From: Pseudoflavonifractor sp902362925
GTDB lineage: Bacteria; Bacillota; Clostridia; Oscillospirales; Oscillospiraceae
NCBI GenBank assembly: GCA_902362925.1
Contig: CABIYL010000002.1
Direction: 5' to 3' (one strand)
DNA: 64,000 nt
The translations under genes and the position numbers were made by a program. A model generated the notes under the pieces. The model saw nothing but the letters and a program-made list of their open reading frames with translations. It did not search any database and was not told the DNA's origin. Each line of letters begins with the position of its first letter. Position 1 is the first letter of the stretch. Below are positions 23,604-31,597 of the stretch, piece after piece.

Positions 23604-23962
23604 TATTTCTTCCTCCGATCCATGAGATATCTGGTCAGCCGCACGGCCCAGGCCGTAACGGCGAAGGTGAGCAGGGTGCTCACCAGGCAGATGACCAGCA
23701 GGGGAATCAGGTTGCTGGCCAGAATGTCAAAGTAGTTGATGATGCTCACGCCGGCCGGGATGAAGAAAAAGGCCATGTTGGACAGCAGAAAGTCGGACTT
23801 TTCACGGATGTGGTCCACCTTCAGCGCCCGGACCAGCAGCAGGATGAGCAGCAGCACCATGCTGATGACGCTGGCAGGGAAGGGAAAGGGCAGGATGGCC
23901 TCCACAATCTGGCTGATCCAGCAGATAGTGAAGATAATGGCGATCTGACAGATGATTTTCAC
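23603..23962 (-). CDS. lrgA: LrgA/CidA-family membrane protein
   Basis: A 119-aa holin-like protein. The start is GTG 23962, 8 nt after GGAGG; the open frame continues upstream without a ribosome site. Four hydrophobic segments are visible: IICQIAIIFTICWISQ, VISMVLLLILLLVRAL, NMAFFFIPAGVSIINYF and LIPLLVICLVSTLLTF. FPASVISMVLLL and the charged loop after it are typical of the family. Translationally coupled to lrgB. Confidence 0.9.
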   Translation of the reverse strand: MKIICQIAIIFTICWISQIVEAILPFPFPASVISMVLLLILLLVRALKVDHIREKSDFLLSNMAFFFIPAGVSIINYFDILASNLIPLLVICLVSTLLTFAVTAWAVRLTRYLMDRRKK

Positions 23963-24017
23963 GGCATTCGCCTCCGGGTAGTGTGTGCTTCCGAACGGTG
24001 TCGGAATCCGGTTTTTG

Positions 24018-24046
24018 ATTCTAAAACCTTTGAAAGCGTTTGTCAA
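24018..24046 (-). promoter_or_regulatory. Promoter of lrgAB
   Basis: On the minus strand TTGACA (24041-24046), 17-nt spacer, TAGAAT (24018-24023). The spacer contains AACGCTTTCA, half of a catabolite-response-like site; this is only suggestive. Confidence 0.7.
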
Positions 24047-24054
24047 ACCAAGAT

Positions 24055-24138
24055 TTGAAACATTTTTTCAGCATATATTATATACAATGCGCAAAAGAGC
24101 GCCCCTGGCTTTTATACCGGCCGGAGACATGCTATAAT
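24055..24138 (+). promoter_or_regulatory. Promoter region of the CBM9-like gene
   Basis: Two candidate -10 regions are present: TTATAT (24078-24083) with TTGAAA 17 nt upstream (24055-24060), and TATAAT (24133-24138) with a weak -35. Confidence 0.45.
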
Positions 24139-24186
24139 AGGCCCCGCAATGTGGGCCTGCGGGCCGCTGAGAGAAGGAGCATGAAT

Positions 24187-24786
24187 ATGGAAAAGCGATA
24201 TACCGTTGTACGGACGGAGGGCGCGCCGGACTGGAGTGTCATCGACTGCCAGCGGGTAGAGGTGGCCTGCTGGGGCACCACCTATCTCCCTGAGACCACC
24301 GTCCGGTGCGCCTATGTGCCGGGCAAGACCCTCTATATCTGCATGGAGTGCCGGGAGGCGCAGCCGCTGGCTAACTGCCATGAGGAGGACGGAACGGTCT
24401 GGTTTGACAGCTGCATGGAGGCGTTTCTGGCTGCTGACCGGAACGGGAGCTATATGAACCTGGAGTGCAACAGCGTGGGCGCGCTGCGGGCCGGCTTTGG
24501 TCTGGGGCGGCATGACCGGCAGCGGATGGCCGATATGGAAGTGCCCCGGCCGGTGCTGAGCTGCGAAAAGCATGACGGGTATTGGACAGCCTGCCTGGAG
24601 GTCTCTGCCGAAACCCTGCGCGGCCTCTGGGGTATGGAGCTGGTTCCGGGCGAAAAGCTGTACGCCAATTTCTATAAGTGCGGCGACAAGACGGAACAGC
24701 CCCACTTCCTGAGCTGGAGCCCCATTGACCTGCCCCAGCCCAATTTCCACGCGCCGGAGTTTTTCGGCGTGCTGGAGCTGCTGTAA
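24187..24786 (+). CDS. Carbohydrate-binding family 9-like protein
   Basis: A 199-aa protein starting at ATG 24187, 7 nt after AAGGAG; ATG 24181 is too close to that site. The pattern fits CBM9-like domains found alone in gut clostridia: TTYLPETTVRCAYVPGKTLYICMEC, VWFDSCMEAFL, YMNLECNSVGALRAGFGLGR near the middle, and the ending LYANFYKCGD, PHFLSWSPIDLPQPNFHAPEFFG. There is no signal peptide, so it appears cytoplasmic and may bind glycans or sugars inside the cell. Function unproven. Confidence 0.75.
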   Translation: MEKRYTVVRTEGAPDWSVIDCQRVEVACWGTTYLPETTVRCAYVPGKTLYICMECREAQPLANCHEEDGTVWFDSCMEAFLAADRNGSYMNLECNSVGALRAGFGLGRHDRQRMADMEVPRPVLSCEKHDGYWTACLEVSAETLRGLWGMELVPGEKLYANFYKCGDKTEQPHFLSWSPIDLPQPNFHAPEFFGVLELL

Positions 24787-24791
24787 AAAAG

Positions 24792-24831
24792 AACCGGAAC
24801 GGACTGCCAGAGTGGTCCGTTCCGGTCTTCT
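24792..24831 (+). terminator. Terminator after the CBM9-like gene
   Basis: ACCGGAACGGA pairs with TCCGTTCCGGT (about 24793-24827), followed by CTTCTT. Confidence 0.65.
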
Positions 24832-24845
24832 TATGGCGGATAAAT

Positions 24846-24877
24846 AAAAAATCGGAGCAAGCGGTTGCTTGCTCCGA
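24846..24877 (-). terminator. Terminator of tRNA-Leu
   Basis: TCGGAGCAAGC (24852-24862) pairs with GCTTGCTCCGA (24867-24877); on the minus strand T6 follows. The stem is nearly the same as the one at 8439-8470. Confidence 0.85.
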
Positions 24878-24880
24878 CGA

Positions 24881-24968
24881 TGGTGCGCGAGGCGGGACTT
24901 GAACCCGCACGTGCGTAATGCACACTAGAACCTGAATCTAGCGAGTCTGCCAATTCCACCACTCGCGC
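24881..24968 (-). tRNA. tRNA-Leu(CAG)
   Basis: An 88-nt class II tRNA with acceptor GCGCGAG/CTCGCGC, anticodon loop TTCAGGT (anticodon CAG), long variable arm, T arm with GGTTCAAGTCC and encoded CCA. Confidence 0.97.
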
Positions 24969-25017
24969 ATCTCTTATTTTGCGCTCAACTCACTTATGGA
25001 GCTCAGCGACAGATGAT

Positions 25018-25046
25018 ATATTATCACGTCGAATTCGATCTGTCAA
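25018..25046 (-). promoter_or_regulatory. Promoter of tRNA-Leu
   Basis: On the minus strand TTGACA (25041-25046), 17-nt spacer, TAATAT (25018-25023), 50 nt upstream of the tRNA. Confidence 0.8.
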
Positions 25047-25120
25047 CGGTTTTTTCAAAAAAATTCGAAAATATTTTTCGTCCTGCCGGACACACTGTAA
25101 AACGGGAAGGAGTGAGGCAA

Positions 25121-25549
25121 ATGGACAGCAACAGAGCGCTGCTCAACTATGTCTATCAAAACGCGGAGATGGGCACCAGGACTATCGACAAGCTGCTTGG
25201 CATTGTGGAGGACAAGGAGTTCCTGCGCCACCTGGAGGCACAGAAGAAGGAGTACAGCGCCTTCGAGCGGGAGGCGGGCAATCTGCTGGAGCGGAATGGC
25301 TGCGACGCCAAGGGACTCAACGCCCTGGAGAAGATGAGCACCTATCTGATGATTGACATGCAGACGCTGACGGATCGCTCCGCCTCCCACGTGGCGGAGA
25401 TGATGATGGTGGGCAGCAACATGGGCGTCATCAACGCGGTGAAGAACCTGAAAAAATACCCGGACGCGGACAGGGATACCCGGGGGCTGATGGAGCGGCT
25501 GCTGAAAGAGGAAGAGGACAACGTGCAGCAGCTGAAGAAGTTTCTGTAA
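25121..25549 (+). CDS. All-helical, ferritin-like-type protein of unknown function
   Basis: A 142-aa protein starting at ATG 25121 after GGAAGGAGTGAGGC. The whole sequence is predicted helical by inspection, with acidic/hydrophobic heptad-like spacing, a Met-rich stretch SHVAEMMMVGSNMG, and the C-terminal LLKEEEDNVQQLKKFL. This resembles four-helix-bundle, DUF2383-like proteins common in clostridia, but metal ligands of true ferritins are not evident. Monocistronic, with a strong terminator. Confidence 0.7.
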   Translation: MDSNRALLNYVYQNAEMGTRTIDKLLGIVEDKEFLRHLEAQKKEYSAFEREAGNLLERNGCDAKGLNALEKMSTYLMIDMQTLTDRSASHVAEMMMVGSNMGVINAVKNLKKYPDADRDTRGLMERLLKEEEDNVQQLKKFL

Positions 25550-25550
25550 A

Positions 25551-25586
25551 AAATGGGGCGGTGCGCAGGCTGCGCACCGCCCCATT
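25551..25586. terminator. Bidirectional terminator
   Basis: AATGGGGCGGTGCGCA pairs with TGCGCACCGCCCCATT with a 3-nt loop, between the helical-protein gene and the convergent cyuA. A-rich before and T-rich after. Confidence 0.8.
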
Positions 25587-25590
25587 GTGT

Positions 25591-26883
25591 TCAGGTGGCG
25601 TCCTTCTTGTGGATGATCATGTCCAGGATGAGCCGGTCCAGCTCGTCGGAGCCCTCGTTGCCCAGCAGGGCGAAGTTGTCGATGGTGTACTCAGGCCGCT
25701 GCTCCACGATACCCTCGTTGGAGGCCACCCGGAGATGGCGCATGGCCAGAGTGGCGGCCAGCATGGCGGCGTTGGTGCAGGTGGAGATTTTCAGCGCGCA
25801 GGAGGCCTTGGCACCGTCGCACAGCATACCGGCCACGTTGCCCAGCACGTTGGAGATGGCGCAAGCGATCTCGCCCAGACCGCCGCCCCGGAGCCAGACC
25901 ACCGCGCTGGCCACGCCGGTGGAGGCCACCACGGCGCCGCACAGGGCGGAGAGCACGCCGAAGCGGGACTTGATGTAGATGGTGATGAGGTTGGACAGGG
26001 CACAGGCCCGGATCAGCTTCTCCCGGTCCTTTCCGTCCACACGCTCCCACACGGCCACCACCGGCATGGTGGCAGCAATGCCCTGGTTGCCGGAGCCGGA
26101 GTTGGACATGACGGGCAGGTCCACGCCGGCCATGCGGGCGTCGGCAGCGGCGCCCGCCAGGGTCATGGCGTAATTGGTGGTGTCATTGGCCAGGGCGCCC
26201 GCCCGCACGTCCTCACGGATGGTCTTGCCCACCTGGAGGCCGTAGTCATTGGTCAGACCCTCCTGGGCGATTCTGGAGTTGAGGGTGATGGCCTGCTCCA
26301 CCAGGGAGAATTCCTCCAGGGGAGCGGTGGTGCAGAACTCGTACACATCGGCCAGACGGCAGTTGAGCCCCTCGGTGTGGTCGGCGCCCTCAGCGGCGCA
26401 GCTGTTCTGGTACACCACCACGCCGTTTTTGACGATGGAGTCCACATGGGTGTGGGAGCCCACCACCCGGACCACCACAGTGTCGGCGGCAGTGTGGAGC
26501 TCCACCTCGATGTACAGCTTGGCAGGGGTCTCCGCCCGGTCCAGCTCCACCTTTCCGTCCTGCACCAGCTGGGCGGCCTGAGCCACACCGGCGGGGTCCA
26601 GCCCCTCCAGCAGCTCCAGCTCCCTGGACGGGTCGCCGCACACCGCGCCGATGGCCACGGCGTACTTGGGACCGGTGAACTCGGTGCCGGGGATACCTAC
26701 CACAAAGGCGTTTTTGATGATATTGGCGGAGGCGCGGAGCATGATGCGCTCAATGGCGCCGGAGGTCTGCGCCCGGGCGGTGGCGCCGGCAAAGGCGATG
26801 GCCACCGGCTCAGTACAGCCGGTGGCCACCTTCATCCCGGCAGCCATAGCGTCACGCAGAACCTGCATCGTCTGCTGATCCAT
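25591..26883 (-). CDS. cyuA: L-cysteine desulfidase family protein (UPF0597/YhaM)
   Basis: A 430-aa protein of the serine dehydratase alpha-like UPF0597 family, whose characterised members (CyuA/YhaM, archaeal CdsB) degrade L-cysteine to pyruvate, ammonia and sulfide with an iron-sulfur cluster. Diagnostic segments are KVATGCTEPVAIAFA near the N-terminus with a cluster Cys, ANIIKNAFVVGIPGT, MSNSGSGNQGIAATMPVV, and CDGAKASCALKISTC near the C-terminus. It lies 35 nt after ridA in the same orientation. RidA removes reactive enamine/imine intermediates such as those formed by this chemistry, which makes the pairing sensible. Confidence 0.88.
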   Translation of the reverse strand: MDQQTMQVLRDAMAAGMKVATGCTEPVAIAFAGATARAQTSGAIERIMLRASANIIKNAFVVGIPGTEFTGPKYAVAIGAVCGDPSRELELLEGLDPAGVAQAAQLVQDGKVELDRAETPAKLYIEVELHTAADTVVVRVVGSHTHVDSIVKNGVVVYQNSCAAEGADHTEGLNCRLADVYEFCTTAPLEEFSLVEQAITLNSRIAQEGLTNDYGLQVGKTIREDVRAGALANDTTNYAMTLAGAAADARMAGVDLPVMSNSGSGNQGIAATMPVVAVWERVDGKDREKLIRACALSNLITIYIKSRFGVLSALCGAVVASTGVASAVVWLRGGGLGEIACAISNVLGNVAGMLCDGAKASCALKISTCTNAAMLAATLAMRHLRVASNEGIVEQRPEYTIDNFALLGNEGSDELDRLILDMIIHKKDAT

Positions 26884-26918
26884 AGACTGACCTTCCTTTG
26901 TACAAAAATCAGGCGGCT

Positions 26919-27299
26919 TTAGCCCTTGTAGGCCACAGCCTCAATCTCCACCAGGGCGTCCTTGGGCAGACGGGCAACCTGGACGGCGGCACGGGCGGGG
27001 CAGTCGCCGGTGAAGAACTCGCCGTACACGGCGTTCATGGCGCCGAAGTGCTCCATGTCCTGCAGGAACACGCCAACGCGGACCACGTCGGCCATGGTCA
27101 TGCCGGCGGCCTCCACAATGTTCTTCACATTGGTGAGGGACTGGCGGGTCTGAGCGGTAATATCATCGCCGGCAAAGGCGCCGGTGGCGGGATCAATGGG
27201 GAGCTGACCGGAGACGAAGAGGAAATCGCCGGCCTTGACCGCCTGAGAGTAGGGCCCGATGGCGCCGGGCGCGCCGGTGGTGCTGATGATTTCTTTCAT
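26919..27299 (-). CDS. ridA: RidA-family reactive-intermediate deaminase
   Basis: A 126-aa RidA/YjgF/UK114 protein that hydrolyses enamine/imine products of PLP or related dehydratases. Seen: GAIGPYSQAVKAGDFLFVSGQ near the N-terminus (split by SQ), the family core TRQSLTNVKNIVEAAGM, and the catalytic Arg in CPARAAVQVARLPKDALVEIE. First gene of an operon with cyuA, under a clear sigma-A promoter (27368-27396). Confidence 0.95.
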   Translation of the reverse strand: MKEIISTTGAPGAIGPYSQAVKAGDFLFVSGQLPIDPATGAFAGDDITAQTRQSLTNVKNIVEAAGMTMADVVRVGVFLQDMEHFGAMNAVYGEFFTGDCPARAAVQVARLPKDALVEIEAVAYKG

Positions 27300-27367
27300 G
27301 GGAAAGAGCCTCCTTTAATAAAATAAAAGCAGCCTCACGGTGGTGAGAATGAAGCCTTATAGGCAAA

Positions 27368-27396
27368 AGAATAGAGGAAAAAGACGCGGTTGTCAA
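27368..27396 (-). promoter_or_regulatory. Promoter of ridA-cyuA
   Basis: On the minus strand TTGACA (27391-27396), 17-nt spacer, TATTCT (27368-27373). Confidence 0.75.
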
Positions 27397-27574
27397 TGCG
27401 TGAGGCGGGTAAAAAAGGAAGAGATTGGGAAAATCAAAAAAATTTAAGGCAGTAACGTGGAAAAATTTTTCTTTTGTGCAACAAAATGACCTGCTGATGC
27501 GGTATTAGTGGTGAAGGGCTCAATCGCATATCCCATAAAATTTGGCGTATGCCGCAGGAAAAGGAGAAATGGAT

Positions 27575-29257
27575 ATGAAACGCATGAGAACAGCCGTAAT
27601 CGCCGCCGTGCTGCTGGGCGTGCTGGCCGTCGGGGCCGGAGCTGCCAGCGGAATTCAGCAAATCATTGCGGACCTGCGCCCTGACATCACCGTAGAGGTG
27701 GACGGCATGGCCCGCACCATGACCGACAAGAACGGCAAAACTGTCTACCCCATCAGCTATGAAGGCACCACCTATCTCCCTGTCCGCGCTCTGGGCGAAA
27801 TTCTGGGCCAGACCGTGGAGTGGGACAGCGCCACTCAGACCGTGATCATGACCGAAAAGGTACTGGAGCCCGCAGCACTCTATCCCACTGTGGACGATTT
27901 GGAGAAGGGCATGACCCGCTCGGAGAAGGCCATTGACGGCCTGACTCCCGCGGCCACCTATGTGGAGCGTGCCAAGCAGTACGCCGCCCTGGTGGCCGAT
28001 CTGGACGACCTTCGGGCCGGGACCGACGCCCTGGTGGAGGAGACCAACAGCGATTTCAGCGCAGGCAAGCTCACCCTGGCTGAATTCAACGACCTGAACA
28101 GCCGCCTGGGCAAGGTGGACGTCCGCCTGAAGGACGCCTACGCCGACCTGGAGGCCAAGACCATCGCCGACGAGACCGGCAAGCTCACCGCCTATGAGAT
28201 CTCCGCCAACAGCCTCACCGAGCTGGAGGCCGCCATGACCGAGCTGGAGAAGGCCATTGACGCCTTCAAGCCCGCCCCCACCACCGTGGAGCAGGCCCAG
28301 TCCTACGCGGCCCTGTCTCTCCGTCTGGAGAACCTGTATGAGCAGATCAGCAGCCGGTACAAGACCATCAACGACGATTACATGCAGAACCGTATCACCA
28401 CCTCTGAGTATAACAGCCTGAACAGCCGGGCCAACTCCCTGGACACCCGGGCCAAGGACGCCCGGTCCGACCTGGAGGAGAAGAACGCCGCCAGCGGCAC
28501 AGCCTATCAGGTGGCGGATGCGGTCATCAAGGAGCTGGACAGCCGCACCGCTGCGCTGGAGCAGGAGGTCAAGGACCTGAAGCCCTCCCAGGATTACATC
28601 GAGCGGGTAAAGGAGTATCTGGCCATTGAGGAGAAGTTCAGCGCCCTGAGCCAGGACATCTCCAGCGAGTACTCCATCATCAACGACGACCTGCGGCAGG
28701 GCCGCACCTCTTACAGCGAGTACAACAGCCTGAACAGCCGCCTGGGCGGGCTGGACGTGCGGGTGAAGAACGCCCGGGCCGACCTGAAGGAGAAGGTATT
28801 CCAGGGCGACTGGGAGGACCCGGATGACGGCAGCACCACCCCCGGAGGCTCCTATGACGGCTACTGGGATCAGATTAACAATCTGGCCAACCGGATTGCC
28901 GACTTGGTGAAAAAGATCTGGACTGACGGCTGGAAGAACGGCCAGCAGCTGGTTCAGGACCTGAAGGCTCTGGACGAGGAATGCGGAAAGCTGGAGGACG
29001 CGCTGGAGAACGCCTACAAGCAGAGCAAGCTGTCCAAGAGCGAGTACCGCTCTCTGGAGAGCCTGCTGGACCAGGCGGAGGACCGGGCGGACGACGCCAT
29101 GGACTACCTGGAGGACCTGCTGGACTGGGACGATGACGACGATGATGATGACGACTGGTGGAACTACCGCGGCCACTGGAATTACGGCCACGACAACGGC
29201 TGGCACCGTGGCTGGTACAAGGATATGTGGGACGACTGGGATGATTGGGACGACTGA
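27575..29257 (+). CDS. Secreted repeat protein with copper-amine-oxidase-N-like domain and Asp/Trp-rich tail
   Basis: A 560-aa exported protein; the start is ATG 27575, 8 nt after AGGAG. The signal peptide is followed by a stalk-like domain of the copper amine oxidase N type (DITVEVDGMARTMTDKNGK, YEGTTYLPVRALGEILGQ, VEWDSATQTV), a cell-wall module and not an oxidase. Three helical repeats of about 104-108 aa follow; each ends in EYN.LNSRL..LDVR.K.A.ADLE.K, and the repeated AACAGCC block starts near 28088, 28412 and 28724. A partial fourth lies near 28900-29110. The last 45 residues are extreme: nine Asp in a row, then Trp/His/Tyr/Gly-rich sequence ending DDWDDWDD. Probable envelope protein; the tail may bind metal. 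Confidence 0.8.
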   Translation: MKRMRTAVIAAVLLGVLAVGAGAASGIQQIIADLRPDITVEVDGMARTMTDKNGKTVYPISYEGTTYLPVRALGEILGQTVEWDSATQTVIMTEKVLEPAALYPTVDDLEKGMTRSEKAIDGLTPAATYVERAKQYAALVADLDDLRAGTDALVEETNSDFSAGKLTLAEFNDLNSRLGKVDVRLKDAYADLEAKTIADETGKLTAYEISANSLTELEAAMTELEKAIDAFKPAPTTVEQAQSYAALSLRLENLYEQISSRYKTINDDYMQNRITTSEYNSLNSRANSLDTRAKDARSDLEEKNAASGTAYQVADAVIKELDSRTAALEQEVKDLKPSQDYIERVKEYLAIEEKFSALSQDISSEYSIINDDLRQGRTSYSEYNSLNSRLGGLDVRVKNARADLKEKVFQGDWEDPDDGSTTPGGSYDGYWDQINNLANRIADLVKKIWTDGWKNGQQLVQDLKALDEECGKLEDALENAYKQSKLSKSEYRSLESLLDQAEDRADDAMDYLEDLLDWDDDDDDDDDWWNYRGHWNYGHDNGWHRGWYKDMWDDWDDWDD

Positions 29258-29301
29258 GTCCTGACCGGTGAAGCCCCGTGCTAAAGGCACAAAAATAAAA
29301 T

Positions 29302-29332
29302 ATCAGGCCCCCGGCTCAGCCGGGGGCCTGAT
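29302..29332. terminator. Terminator shared with convergent fbp
   Basis: ATCAGGCCCCCGGC pairs with GCCGGGGGCCTGAT across a 3-nt loop, with A-rich sequence before it on the plus strand (T-rich on the minus strand). Confidence 0.8.
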
Positions 29333-29344
29333 GCTGTCAAGAGC

Positions 29345-31336
29345 TTATTTCCTGTGGTCCTCCTTCACCAGACCGGAGCGGTAGGCGGCCAGAAGGGCTT
29401 TCAAATCGTCCACCTGGCGCTGGAGCTCGTTGCCGATGTCGGTGGAGCGGATCTTGACCTTGTCATCCATCCGCTCAAAAATCACCGGAGAGGAGAGGAT
29501 GTCCCGGTTCTCCCGGATGGCGTTCTCACGGCCCTCAAAGGGCTCGTGGGAGACGATACGCATGGACTCGGAGTTGTAGATGAGGGTGTAGCCGGCGATG
29601 CCGGTGGTGGGCTGGTAGGCCCGGCAGAAGCCGCCGTCGATGACGATGAGCTTGCCGCCGCCCTTGATGGGGCTCTCGCCCTTCCGGGACTTGACGGGCA
29701 CGTGGCCGTTGATGATGTGGCAATGGGGACCCCCCAGGCCAAACTCCTTCAGCAGCCGCTCGCACACCGCCGGGTCGTTGTAGAAGGTGTAATAGGCGTT
29801 CTTGGGCTCGGCCCAGGAGGACTCGTCCTTGATAAGCCGCCGCTCAAAGGTGGTCATTCGGTCACGGCCGAAGACAGGGGAACCCCGGCCGCACCACAGG
29901 AACCACAGGTAGTCCATGCCGTATTGCCGCTCCTCGCTGCCCGGCTTGGCGTAGTAGCCCTGACGGGCCACTGCCTCGGCGTAGTCCAGGAAGGCCCGGC
30001 CGGAGAGGGTCTTTCCGTCGGCACGGAAGGTGAGCAGCTCACCCTCCGGCGTCAGGGGGATGCAGCCGTGGAGCAGCAGGTTGCCGTTGTAAATCTTGTA
30101 CAGACCGCCCTTGGAATAGAGGAAGCGGACGTGCCGCTGGAGCTTCTCGCTGCGCTGGAAGGAGTTAGTCAGCTGGTTGATGACCTCGTCCTCCTCGGGG
30201 GACAGCTCATATGGATTGGCCCGGTCCACGGTGGGGAAGTCGGTGTCGGAGAGCTGATACTCCACGCCGTTGATGGTGATGGTCTTCTTCTCATAGTCGA
30301 TCTTGTCCAGCAGCAGCCGGTCTTCCATGCCGAACTCGGGGTGGCGGAGAATCTTCTGGCCCTCCAGCTTGAAGAGAATAATGGTGATGGCCTTGTGCAT
30401 CCGGGCGGCCAGAGCCTTGTCCTTCTCGGTGTAGTTGTTGGCGTCGTCCCCGGCGAACTTGGCCTTGAAGCAGGAGCAGTCCACATCCTTGTAGAACTCG
30501 TTGGCAAACAGGGCCAGGGGCCGCAGGGAGATACCGTAGCCCGTCTCAATGACCTCCAGGTTGTTGTAGTGGATGGAGTTGGACAGCACCGTGGCCACCA
30601 GGGTGCGGCTGCCGGTGGCGGCGCCCATCCACAGCACGTCGTGGTTGCCCCACTGGATGTCCACCGAGTGGTACTCGGTCAGGAAGTCCATGATGATGTC
30701 CGCACGGGGGCCGCGGTCGAACATGTCGCCCACAATGTGGAGGTGGTCCACCACCATGCGCTTGATGAGATCGCACACGGCCACGATAAAGTCCTCGGCC
30801 CGGTCGATGTCGATGATGGTGGAGATGATATTCTCGTAGTTGGAGCGTTTATTGTGGTACTCGTAGTTGGTGTTGATGAGCTCGTCGATGATGTAGGCGT
30901 ACTCCTTGGGCATGGCCTTGCGGACCTTGCTTCGGGTGTACTTGGACGTGACCATGCGGCAGATGTCGATGAGCCGGTGGAGGGTGATGCGGTACCACTC
31001 CTCCATGTCCTCGGTCTCCTTGGCCACCCGGGCCAGCTTCTCCTCGGGGTAGTAGATGAGGGTGGCCAGTTGGTCCCGCTCCGCCTTGGACACGCTGGAG
31101 GAGAAGAGCTCGTCCACCTTCTCGCGCACCACACCGGAGGCGGAATTCATGATGTGGAGAAAGGCCTCGTACTCGCCGTGGACGTCGGAGATGAAGTGCT
31201 CGGTGCCCTTGGGCAGGTTCAGGATGGCCTGGAGATTGATGATCTCACTGCTGGCGGCCTGGACCGTGGGATACTGGCGGGAGAGCATCTGGAGATAGCG
31301 CAGGCTGGGGGCAGAAGCAGCTGCTTCCTTTTTCAT
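29345..31336 (-). CDS. fbp: Fructose-1,6-bisphosphatase, class III
   Basis: Gluconeogenic phosphatase of the metallophosphoesterase type used by Firmicutes. A 663-aa protein starting at ATG 31336 after GGAAGGAGG. Metal-binding motifs are seen as HFISDVHGEYEAF, HIVGDMFDRGPRAD and QWGNHDVLWMGA, with further ligands in HCHIINGHVPVKSRKGESP and VIDGGFCRAYQ. Length and motif order match the family (about 640-670 aa). Isolated gene with its own promoter. Confidence 0.97.
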   Translation of the reverse strand: MKKEAAASAPSLRYLQMLSRQYPTVQAASSEIINLQAILNLPKGTEHFISDVHGEYEAFLHIMNSASGVVREKVDELFSSSVSKAERDQLATLIYYPEEKLARVAKETEDMEEWYRITLHRLIDICRMVTSKYTRSKVRKAMPKEYAYIIDELINTNYEYHNKRSNYENIISTIIDIDRAEDFIVAVCDLIKRMVVDHLHIVGDMFDRGPRADIIMDFLTEYHSVDIQWGNHDVLWMGAATGSRTLVATVLSNSIHYNNLEVIETGYGISLRPLALFANEFYKDVDCSCFKAKFAGDDANNYTEKDKALAARMHKAITIILFKLEGQKILRHPEFGMEDRLLLDKIDYEKKTITINGVEYQLSDTDFPTVDRANPYELSPEEDEVINQLTNSFQRSEKLQRHVRFLYSKGGLYKIYNGNLLLHGCIPLTPEGELLTFRADGKTLSGRAFLDYAEAVARQGYYAKPGSEERQYGMDYLWFLWCGRGSPVFGRDRMTTFERRLIKDESSWAEPKNAYYTFYNDPAVCERLLKEFGLGGPHCHIINGHVPVKSRKGESPIKGGGKLIVIDGGFCRAYQPTTGIAGYTLIYNSESMRIVSHEPFEGRENAIRENRDILSSPVIFERMDDKVKIRSTDIGNELQRQVDDLKALLAAYRSGLVKEDHRK

Positions 31337-31429
31337 GAGAGTCCTCCTTCCAATAAACAGGCGGCAATCCGGCGCTCCGCCGTGTGCGGCAGGCCGGGCC
31401 TGACTGTGCACAGGGAATTCATAAGATAT

Positions 31430-31457
31430 ATTGTAGCATGGAAGTGGAAAATGAAAA
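31430..31457 (-). promoter_or_regulatory. Probable fbp promoter
   Basis: On the minus strand TTTTCA (31452-31457), 16-nt spacer, TACAAT (31430-31435). Confidence 0.5.
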
Positions 31458-31544
31458 GTGTATTTTGTGTGAATTTACGGAAAAATACCGGGAAAATATC
31501 CCGCCAACCGTCCCGGCGGAGACGGCTGCGCCAGCCGGCCCGCA

Positions 31545-31573
31545 TTGACAGAAGCCGTTTTCGCTGGTAGAGT
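31545..31573 (+). promoter_or_regulatory. Promoter of the Sel1-repeat gene
   Basis: TTGACA (31545-31550), 17-nt spacer, TAGAGT (31568-31573), about 18 nt before the ribosome site GAGAGG. Confidence 0.65.
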
Positions 31574-31597
31574 AGAGAAGACTGAGAGGTGTTTTTC

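Noticed and set aside
27575..29257. Copper amine oxidase enzyme
   Set aside because: Only the small N-terminal stalk-type domain is present; the catalytic domain and TPQ site are absent.
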